Position numbers and translations under genes: made by a program. A stretch of 64,000 nt of DNA from Timema cristinae (taxonomy: Eukaryota > Arthropoda > Insecta > Phasmatodea > Timematidae): NCBI GenBank assembly GCA_039000515.1, contig JBCFYV010000001.1:67139030-67203029 (forward strand), in the 5' to 3' direction. Shown piece after piece: positions 55,596-64,000 of the stretch; positions within the stretch are counted from its first letter, which is position 1; every line of letters begins with the position of its first letter. The notes beneath the pieces are model-generated. The model saw only the letters and a program-made list of their open reading frames with translations, searched no databases and had not been told where the DNA came from.

Positions 55596-55906
55596 AGAAC
55601 ATGTGACCACAGAAGAGGCTGAATCCAGTTATAGGTATATAGTCTTCTTATTAAATGATATTTTTTTTAGTTGGTTTTGTTTGGCCTTCGAGTCAGTGCT
55701 TATTGGTTGTTGTTATGAAATGCGTAAAGCGAACCAATCTTGCCCATGGTTTAATAGGCCAACCCTGGCCTGCCTTCACCAACCACACTATATGCATTGT
55801 CCTCTCCAGCCATGCGCTGTTGATAGTGTAGAGTGTAGTAATTCAATTGGATGCTACAGGCTAGGCTTCTAGAGTCAAGGAGGTATTAAACAAGAGCATT
55901 TTCAAG
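55596..55906. other. no gene supported
   Basis: An 89-aa open frame at 55603 has no recognisable motif and starts inside the SINE flank. Confidence 0.3.
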
Positions 55907-56257
55907 GAGGGTCGAAATGACGAGACGAAGAGTTGATTCAGTGACACCGAACGAAACACATCGATCAGCGATCAGCGTCTAAAGTGCTTCGGAGGCCTTT
56001 TCAAGGCTTAGTGAAGTGATTAGGGAAATGTTTTTCCCTGTGAAACGGGGTTCTAAACCCGCCATTGTGTTTTCTAAACTGTTTAAATTTTTTCACAAAC
56101 TTGGGTGAAATTAAAAAGAAAATCTTTTGCCCATTTCAGGGCCAAAAACTCTTAATAATATTTTTGCGTGTTCGGCGAAGGCTAGTGACGGCTTGCCGGC
56201 TAGGCGGGACCATAAAATAACGTGTGAGAAGTGTAAACAACCTAACCAAAACTGAAA

Positions 56258-57690
56258 ATGTCCACGGGATCGGACATAGACGTGACCGGGGAGGAGGAAG
56301 ACGTCGACAGTATGTCTGAGGAGTCCAATGATGAGGGCATGGAGCCTCAATTAACAACAAAAACTACCACGGACTCCCAACATCCTGGACACTCACAAGA
56401 CAATACAGGTAACCAGCCTCAACCTATAATAACTTTTGAGCCGGTCTCATCGTTAAAATGGAAGCACCGGACCAAACCAGGAGTTGACGTCCCGGTCACC
56501 AAAGCCATAAAGGTAACCAACCAAATTCGCTCCACTTGTTAGTGAGAAAGATAACACAGCCCTACTTGACTCCGCTATGGAGTCAACAGACGCCACTCAC
56601 AATGAAGAGGTTCAAGCACAGAACAAGGTAAAAACTCCACCAATAATTATTACAAACTCGGCGGAATACAATAATGTAATCAAGCTCTTAAAATCCAACC
56701 AGAAGGACGAGTACAAACTCCACTGCACGCCACAGGGTATTAAAGTCATTACAAGTTCTTTAAAGGACTACAGCACACTTCATAAACTTTTAAAGGAAAC
56801 AAACCTAGAACACTTCACCTATATGCTACAGAGGGACAGGCCTTTCAAGGTTGTGATCAAGGGCCTCCACTCCACCATGCCGAGTGAGGCCATAATAGCA
56901 GAACTCACCGAAATGGGGTTCAGGCCCATCAATGTGAGGCAACTGTACACAAAATCCACCACAGAATTAGCAACACCGAGGCCACTCCCCATATTCGTAT
57001 GTACCCTGGAGAAATCACAGACAGTAGCGGAGATTTACAAAGTCAGAGCGATAAATCACACAGTCGTGAAGATCGAGGAATACCACAAATCTGAGAGCAT
57101 AATACTCCAGTGCCACCGCTGCCAACGATTTGGCCACTCAAAGAACTATTGTTCACAAACACCTCGATGTGTCAAGTGTCTCGGGGAGCACTTGACCACA
57201 GAGTGCGCAAAAAAAAGACAGAACAACGCCGCACGCTGCGTTAACTGCAAGGGGGAACACGCGGCAAATTATCGAAACTGTCCCGCTCTTATTAGGGAAT
57301 TGGAAAAACGTGACAAACAAAAAAACATTACCGAAACAAGGGGTGCAAAAGACAGCGAACGTGTCCGTTCCACCAGGACAGGTCACACACAGACTTAAGA
57401 CAGACGCCAGACCAACTACATCGTACCCAGCCGAGACCAAGAGGATGTCATACGCTGCAGCAGTTGTAAACCTCCCAAAAAAAACAACAAAAAAAACAGT
57501 AGAGACCGATCGCAAACCCCAACGATACTTCTGACATAACTGATCTCTTCCAAATACTTAAAGACATAAATATTTCAGGACTCCTTACACACCTCAAACT
57601 GTACATAACCAGGCTAAAAACCACTCCGGACAAAACAACTAAGGCCTGACTCTTTCTTGAAGCCGTCACTGATTTTTACTGTGATGATGA
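56258..57690 (+). pseudogene. gag (ORF1), Jockey copy 2
   Basis: ATG at 56258, with an acidic head MSTGSDIDVTGEEEDVD and FEPVSSLKWKHRTKPG. The first frame ends at 56542 and the main part is open from 56577 to 57398. It has HFTYMLQRDRPFKVVIKGLH, RQLYTKSTTELATPRPLPIF and three intact knuckles: CHRCQRFGHSKNYC, CVKCLGEHLTTEC and CVNCKGEHAANYRNC. A frameshift near 57310-57390 leads to a Lys/Thr-rich linker (to 57534). Another leads to a C-terminal DLFQILKDINISGLL block ending about 57692, where the stop overlaps the ORF2 start ATGATGAATAA. At least three frame breaks. Confidence 0.88.
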
Positions 57691-60444
57691 ATAATCAAAA
57701 TCCTCATCCACAAGACTCCATTAACATTATGTTCTGGAATGCCAACGGCATAATGCAACAGGCCCACGAGCTAGAACAGCTATTGCAAACATATGGGGTG
57801 GATATTGCCCTCATCTGCGAGACGCACTTGACACCAACCAAACGGCTGAGCTTTTCCGGCTACGACTTCCACAGGACGGACAGGCCTACCGGAAGGGGTG
57901 GGGGTACCGCCATACTGGTAAAGAGAAATTTAAACCACTACCACACCACCATACGGGTATGGTAACCATAGAAACGACTTCGGTGATAGTCCCCTCACCA
58001 CTGAGGGAAATAATGTTCACAAGCCATGTACAGGAGCCCTACGGCCCCCTTCACCGATCAAGACCTGAACGCGCTGGCGGCCAAACCAAATTTCTTTGCC
58101 GCCGGAGACCTAAACGCCAAACACACTCTCTGGAACAGACGAACAGCAAAACAAGCAGGCCACATACTGACACAACACGCTACCCAAAAACAACTACTAA
58201 TACTGGCACCGGTGGAACCAACTTTCTATCCCGCCAACTATAGACACCTTCCAGATGTGCTCGATCTAATACTCACGGACCTCAACCAACACCCCGAGGA
58301 ACTACACACACTAAACGAACTGGACTCAGACCACCTCCCGATCTTCTGTAGGTTGTTGGTAAACACAAACACCCGAAATTCCTTCCTCAGAAGAAACACC
58401 CCCATCACGGACTGGCCCAAGTACAAAGACACCCTGGCAAGAGCTACACCGGACGAGTGGGAAGTAAGAACTACAGAAGAGGTGGATCACTCGATCGCTA
58501 TTCTCACTGCAACACTCCTTGAAGCCCGTCGAACCTCAACCATTTATGAACCCCCACTAATAAAACTTAAGAGAGATCACACTGACCTCAATCTTTTAAT
58601 AGCGCAAAAGAGGGAAGCGAGACACGACTGGCAGACTTCTCGCTCCCCGAGGCATCGAGCAGCTTACAACAAATTGAGGGCCCTAGTCCGCCGAAGAGCT
58701 AAACAACTGAAACTTAGCAAATGAATGAGTTCGTCTCAGAGACCGTCAACGGAGGGGACAACGTCTGGACCATCACCAAACAACTCAAAGGCAGTTCCCA
58801 AAGACTTAAAACACCGGCCATCCACGGGAGACAGGGATGACATACACACCTGAGGAAAAAGCCGACGCCATAGCCGAGTCCCTTCAGGATCAATTTACGG
58901 CGAACATGGAACCATAAGACGAAGTCTTCTCAACAAGAGTCAGAGAAGAGGTGAATCTGTTCTTCGAGGAACCGTTTGGCGAACCACCACCCCCAGTGTC
59001 TAGACCTGAGGTAGAACAGGCCATTAGTAACTGAAAAGAAAAAAAGCCCCGGGAGCGGACAGGATTATGAACGAGATGATCTGCCATGCCCCCGCTTCAG
59101 TCATCACCTCCTGACGGCCATTTTCCTCCGCCGCATTGCGGTGGGGCTACTTCCCACCATGTTGGAAATTGGCCAACGTAATCTCGATTCCGAAACCGGG
59201 AAAGGACGCAATATTCCCGCAAAACCGGAGGCCAATCAGTCTGCTCAGCAGCCTCGGAAAGCTCTATGAGAAAATCCTACTCGAGAGACTGAAGGTATTT
59301 GCTCACCAACAACGAGTGCTCCCTGACACCCAATTTGGTTTCCGGAGCCGACACTCCACGGTTCACCCTATCACTAGCCTTGTGGAAGAAACAACGGAAA
59401 GCTTCGACAGAAAGAAAGTGACACTCGCCGTACTTATGGACGTGGAGAAGGCGTTCGACAAGGTTTGGCATATCGGCCTCCTTCGGAAGTTGATCTCTTT
59501 CAACTTTCCCAAAGCTTACATACACACAATAAGGAACTTCTTACGAGGTCGCCGTTTTGCAGTCAAACTGGAAGGCAAGAAATCTTCCCGTCACAACATC
59601 CAAGCAGGAGTGCCGCAGGGGTCCGCACTATCACCTTTCCTGTACAGTGTGTACGTCGCCGACGTTCAGACAGACCCTAAAGTTAGGGTGAGACTTTTCG
59701 CCGATGACACCCTGTTCTTCACGGCACACAAAAACATCAGGTACGCTTTCAACCACATGCAGAGATACCTGGACCAATTCAGCGACTGGCTAGAGAAGTG
59801 GAGGATAAGGGTGAACCCAGCGAAATCCACGGCCATCAACATCTCCAAAAGAAGGTCTCAGCCACAAGACCAGTTCAGGGTTCTGGGCGAAGCCATCCCT
59901 TACTCGAGGGAACTCAGGTACCTAGGAGTTACTATAGATTCCCGCCTGAACTGGAAATCCCACGTGGAGAACACCAAAAAAGAAGGCATTGGGGGTATTT
60001 GTCCGAAACTTCTCGCTCTTCAAGAGCCAACAACTTAACATTCAAACTAAACTGCTTCTCTACAGAGCCCTAATCCTTCCGGTACTAGTATACGCCTGCG
60101 AGTCATGGAGCTACGCCGCGCCCACCGTGCTAAACCAGCTTCAAGTGATCCAGAACCGAGTCCTTCGATGTATTCTTGGGGTGAACACGAGAACAAGCAA
60201 CGCGAACATCCACGCGGAGACCGGCACCAAGACTCTAAGGGAACTATTCGTGAAACGTGACATAAACTTCTACAACAAAAACCTCCTGTTGGAAGAGAAC
60301 TCGATAATAAGATACCATATGGGCAGTACAACCCCCAAGAGCCTAGGCGTTACAAAAAGCCTAGACTGGAATAATCTCCCCACTCAACAATCATTTCATA
60401 AACTCACAATCACTTATCCACCCTTCACACTGTGCATAACTTAA
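57681..60444 (+). pseudogene. ORF2 (APE endonuclease + RT), Jockey copy 2
   Basis: Starts ATGATGAATAAT overlapping the gag stop. EN reads SINIMFWNANGIMQQ, ICETHL, RGGGTAIL, a frameshift near 57955, then MYRSPTAPF, AAGDLNAKHTLWN and LDSDHLPIF. The linker has stops at about 58721-59080. RT is open from 59136: VISIPKPGKD, NRRPISLLSSLGKLYEK, QFGFRSRHSTVH, VLMDVEKAFDKVWH, AGVPQGSALSPFLY and an intact FADDTLF (FADD codons 59696-59707). A frameshift at about 59990 precedes the C-terminal part (LILPVLVYACESWSY, RCILGVNTRTSN) ending at 60444. Unlike copy 1, the catalytic FADD is preserved. Confidence 0.9.
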
Positions 60445-60770
60445 TCTTGTTGTTTTTCTCTTTTCAGCCCTTCTAGAACTACACACAACATCCTACACAT
60501 AGGGCCTAAATACACTTGTGTTTTACCATCACAGCGTACTAGGGCTCTATATAGATACTTCACAACAGAACATACACTAAAGTACACAACTCCCTTCCCA
60601 AACTCCATTTTGCCTCCCACAATCAATGAACACTTCCACAAAAAGAGGTCATGGTCTGTGACTACAGATCGGTACTCTTAGGTATTAACAAGCCAACTAC
60701 CTCCTCTGAGGGTCGCTTCTGACACTCAGAGCTGGTAGACAGGCAAACAAAGGAAGGCGAGGGTCGAAAT

Positions 60771-61470
60771 AAGGAGTGGCAATAGGGAAGGATCTAATAT
60801 GAAGAAGTGTGAGGAAGACAAAATGTAAAGTAGCTTGGATGCTAAGTTTAATAAGTCTGATTTTTTTTTTGTCCTGTGACAAGGAAGTCAGGGCTTGAAT
60901 CCTGATTGGGTTTAGTTAGTTTGTATTTATTAAGTGGTTTCTCATGCTCTTTCCATATAAATTAGTTATATTTCTTCTAACATTCCTCCTTCCTCCTCTT
61001 TATTCATTATTGAACGAGAAATAAGGTGAGGAGGACTAAGAAACCTGGGTGTTATTTGCACCTGTGGGAAAATGGAAATAGTTGTCAGTCTTGTGTATTC
61101 CAGTTTATCATGGCGTGGAGGATAAGGTTCAAATCTTCTGTTAAAAAGTTTGCACATGAAATACCTCATTATTTTGAAAATAATTGTCTATCAATCTAAT
61201 TTATCTATATTCTGATTAGTATCTGACCATTCTCTCATTGCCAGTTTTTGTTTATTTCTATTACTGTCCTTTAAAATTAAGTTTTTATTAGACTTAATCC
61301 TAGCCTGTATTTTATTCTATAAATTAGAAAATTTGGCAGCGTAGTTTTAATATTCACATATTAAAAAAAAGGATTAAAGTGAATATTATGGATAACGTCT
61401 CTAAATAAAAATATTTTCACCACGTTGAATGAATTGGCGACTGCTATTTAGTTTTCTTTGTGACTGTATA
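60771..61470. other. no gene seen
   Basis: Unique flank of the Jockey insertion. A T(10) run near 60860. Nothing else. Confidence 0.4.
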
Positions 61471-61767
61471 TATTATTAGCATTATTACCACCGCGTCTTA
61501 CTAACCGTTCGTGTTGTATGCACTTACGCTAATGTGTAATGGTAGGGTGATTGTGAGATGAAATGGAGAACCTACAGTTTAACGTGGAACCCGAACCACG
61601 GTGGAGGCCTGGCATTCCCCACATTCACAAGTTGTGACTAATACACGTCATGTGAGAAGTGAAGGAAGGGTTTGGCAATCAGATAAATCTGTGCCGGGAC
61701 CGAAGATTGAACCGCAGACCCCCAGAACATAAAGTCTAACACCCTATTCCTAGACTGCCAGGTCACC
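61471..61767 (-). mobile_element. SINE family 2
   Basis: Head GGTGACCTGGCAGTCTAGGA on the minus strand, body with CCACGGTGGAGGCCTGGC on the plus strand, and tail (CCGCGTCTTACTAACCGTTCG plus TTATTA, plus strand) at the left end. Confidence 0.85.
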
Positions 61768-62360
61768 GACGAGTCCCGGTGAAGGGCGAGCCGATTTGTT
61801 TGTATACATTTATTGAACCACATAAATTACTAATGGTGTAATTTTTATTATTCTCAAGAATATTTATCCAGGCATTTTTTAGTATAATAATTTGGGTGTT
61901 TTGGTGTGAGTCCCGGTAAAGTGTCAGCCGGACATTTGTATATATCTATGGAACCACTTAACCCAAAGTAATTTTTTTCTGTAGAATATTTCTTCAAGCA
62001 ATGTTTTAACATAATATAATCAAGTTTTGTGTTGTGCGTCTCGTTGAAGGACCAGGCGGATATTTGTGAATATCTCTGGAACAGCAAACCTATTCAGATA
62101 TAGCTTATTATAGTTTGTAGGATATTAACCAGGCAAATTTTAACATGATATACTTGAGTTTTGGTGTTCTAATTTCTGTTTAAGTTTTGGATCGATGTTG
62201 TATCTATGTTATCTAGGATATTTATAACTATATACGCAATTGCAGTGCAGTTTTTTTAATTATGTATTATTTACGTTTTAACTTTATTTAATCAAGGGTT
62301 TTGCTGTGAGTTCCTGGAAATGCTGAGAGACCTAGCGATAATCGATTTTGTGGGCCAGCT
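61768..62360. repeat. degenerate ~130-bp tandem repeat next to the SINE
   Basis: GAGTCCCGGTGAAGGGCGAG at about 61770, GAGTCCCGGTAAAGTGTCAG at about 61908, GCGTCTCGTTGAAGGACCAG at about 62037 and a weak fourth unit at about 62309. The first three are followed by TTTGTATATATCTATGGAAC-type and CAGGCAATTTTTAACATAAT-type words. Spacing is about 130-138 bp. Confidence 0.65.
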
Positions 62361-62889
62361 GTAAGGTGAAATTTCATTCTTCCGCGAAGGGGATAATAGT
62401 CCATAGTTAACTATAGAAGAATATTTATATGTAACATAATATTACCTATTTCAACCACCTCAACTACTCATCCTGTCTACACGCCTAAAATAATTTTTGT
62501 TGGATAGTGATGTAAAATATACAAATTAAAATGGGATGTAATCACATTTTTTTGGAGGAAAGTTGGAAAACAATTTAGTAAAAGGTCTCTGAATATTTCC
62601 GACCGGGAAAACCCATTTCATCAATAAAAAGGGATTATATGAGAAAATATGTGCCACGTGTATACCGATTCAGTAGAAATTAAATTTATTTGGGCTTTTC
62701 CCTAGAATACCTTTTTAATTTTGTTATTCTGTTTATTATAAATATCAAATATTCAATTTTTTGTTTTTTGAGCAAAATTAACTTGCATAGGCTATTATTT
62801 TGGGGCATCTTTTAAGTTCAATCAATTTTTCTATTAACGAGTTTACTACAATTCTCAAACTCATTTCATAGGTAGTTACTAACGCACTA
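62361..62889. other. no gene, possible SINE scraps
   Basis: 62520-62620 has a faint family 1 SINE body (GGAAAACAATTTAGTAAAA). The rest is AT-rich. Confidence 0.35.
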
Positions 62890-63318
62890 TTTTTTCATGT
62901 TGAGCAGATTGCAAGCACGCGGAGATCGATTTTCAATCTCGTCGGTAACGGAGGGGGGTTCTCCCTAAATGGTTTTTCCCCCCCCCACAAAATACGATTA
63001 ACTTCCTCTAAATTCACCTTTACCAATACCTTTTTAATCAGAATAATTAGAAAATAGGCTATTACCAGAACTGGTAGAATACACGGGCAAAAAAAACAAA
63101 AAAACACACCAACCTCAACAAGAATGTATATGAAATTTCTTTAAAACTCTTTTCTTGTCCTTTAAATTGACATATGAAGATTAAAATTTTGAGAAACAGT
63201 AAATTTTCCTGGCACTCAACATTTACTTCGTCAAAATTTCAACGTTTCAATTCCATCCCTTTAGAATAGTTAGTACTTAAGCGAAATTGTTCGATCGGGT
63301 AGTAAGACGCTCTGCTGA
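62890..63318 (+). mobile_element. SINE family 1 relic, plus orientation
   Basis: A B-box-like GATTTTCAATCTCGTCGG, then CCCTAAATGGTTTTTCCC, and at 63296 the shared tail word CGGGTAGTAAGACGCTCTGC. The middle is replaced by unrelated sequence, so boundaries are approximate. Confidence 0.5.
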
Positions 63319-63849
63319 AACTAAAAAACTCTCAACAAGAATGTTGAAATTCAATTCCTTTAAATACTCTTTCCCCGTGTTCTATTGATTTAAGACTTAC
63401 AAATTTGAAGGTTATCTGAGAAACATGAATGTTTCCTGACATTCAAACATATGAATAAATAGTTCGTTTTGTGTATGTGTGTATGTGTTCCTAGCTGCCG
63501 TGAAGGTCGAGTATAGCGAAAGTATTAAATGGCGCTACTCTAAAAAAAGTGTTGGATCACTTTATAAAATAAAGCACTAGCAAAATATTGGAATTTTTCG
63601 AATGTAGTTAAATCTCATACATTTTATAAATATTTATGTCTTTCATTAAGCCAACAGTTATTACTCCTTCCAAGCTAATTTCAAGAACATATAAATAATG
63701 TATTTGTTTAGTCTGCACGACCACTTTTTTTTAAAATATCATACTCCCTAATATTTATGGTTCAATTCAGCCCATTTTGTGAATTTATTTATATCTGTAG
63801 GAATTTCATCTAATCAATATTAGATTTATATATCAATAGAATTGGACTG
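63319..63849. other. no gene seen
   Basis: AT-rich sequence with a GTGTATGTGTGTATGTG tract near 63470. Confidence 0.35.
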
Positions 63850-64000
63850 AAAGTCTCAAGAGAAGTGGTGGCCTGACATGCGATGACGTAATTTTCCGGT
63901 TTGCAGAAAGCTGTAATAAATTAGCCCGGTGTTAGTGGAGTCTTTTTTTAAACCGAGATCTAGCGGATGTTGAAACAGGGCGTTGGAGTTTGTTTCCCGG
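63850..64000. repeat. interspersed repeat X, copy 2 (cut by window end)
   Basis: The same repeat as 53935-54110, in the same orientation, with about 80% identity by eye. It ends at the window edge at GTTTCCCGG. Confidence 0.75.

Larger units (their letters stand above)
55919..60758 (+). mobile_element. Jockey-like LINE, copy 2, full length with 12-bp TSD
   Basis: Flanked by a perfect 12-bp duplication GAGGGTCGAAAT (55907-55918 and 60759-60770), which fixes both ends: 4,840 bp. Gag and ORF2 are of the same family as the copy at 14125, but the 5' UTR (about 340 bp) has no tandem monomers. The 3' end is GGCAAACAAAGGAAGGC, with no poly-A. Despite intact duplications, both ORFs carry several frameshifts and stops, so this copy cannot mobilise itself. 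Confidence 0.93.

Noticed and set aside
47865..64000. Upstream TBC1D30 exon with GYCQGFN
   Set aside because: I looked for it on the minus strand and did not find it. The minisatellite unit word CTGAAG|gtggtg at 51 kb looks like an exon end, but no TBC sequence precedes it.

Overview
This is eukaryotic nuclear DNA, most likely from an insect. It is AT-rich and dominated by decayed transposons. Jockey-type and 'endonuclease-reverse transcriptase' LINEs, tRNA-derived SINEs, a hAT element and a Helitron end of an arthropod type all point that way. A hemipteran would fit, but that is only an impression. There are no operons, CRISPR arrays or prokaryotic signals.

The one clear host gene is on the minus strand and spans at least 1.9-46.6 kb. 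It is the 3' part of a TBC1D30-type RabGAP gene. I reconstruct eight coding exons (46436-46604, 44827-44998, 43974-44079, 40450-40675, 28265-28426, 11363-11560, 6121-6264, 1886-1956). Their splice phases chain without a break (out-phases 1,2,0,1,1,1,1,0), giving about 416 codons. They encode the C-terminal half of the TBC domain, an acidic segment, a coiled coil, an NHLLLGK motif and a divergent tail. The N-terminal exons, including the YCQ-finger exon, are not in the window and probably lie beyond its right edge.

The most unusual signal is how repeats sit at this gene's exon edges. Three exons are each preceded by a tandem array whose unit is that exon's own 3' splice site plus its first coding bases: 31 bp x ~41 at 46.59-47.86 kb, 64 bp x 13 at 44.96-45.78 kb, and 51 bp x 6 at 1.94-2.23 kb. 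A fourth exon's 5' splice site runs straight into a 270-bp TATG microsatellite. A fifth exon's donor is only about 11 bp from the 3' end of a LINE.

Layout: 0-6 kb holds a terminal-inverted-repeat element, a SINE, exon 8 with its array, a LINE tail with an AT-rich array, and exon 7. 6.7-14 kb holds decayed tandem repeats, a Ty3/gypsy scrap and exon 6. 14.1-26.2 kb holds two large, dead Jockey-like LINEs end to end, the first split by a 1.5-kb insertion. 27-35 kb holds a Helitron end, an inverted SINE pair, exon 5, more SINEs and a hAT element with 8-bp target duplications. 35-43.4 kb holds two further dead LINEs around exon 4. 44-48 kb holds exons 3-1 and their arrays. 48-54 kb holds a pogo-like transposase tail, a 63-bp minisatellite and a minus-strand RNase H-like insect family gene with one frameshift. 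55.9-60.8 kb holds a second Jockey copy with intact 12-bp target duplications. 61-64 kb holds SINEs and degenerate repeats.

The LINE, SINE and hAT reading frames are broken wherever I could follow them. The major LINEs inside the gene run on the plus strand, antisense to it. All function calls rest on sequence motifs read by eye; no database search was run.
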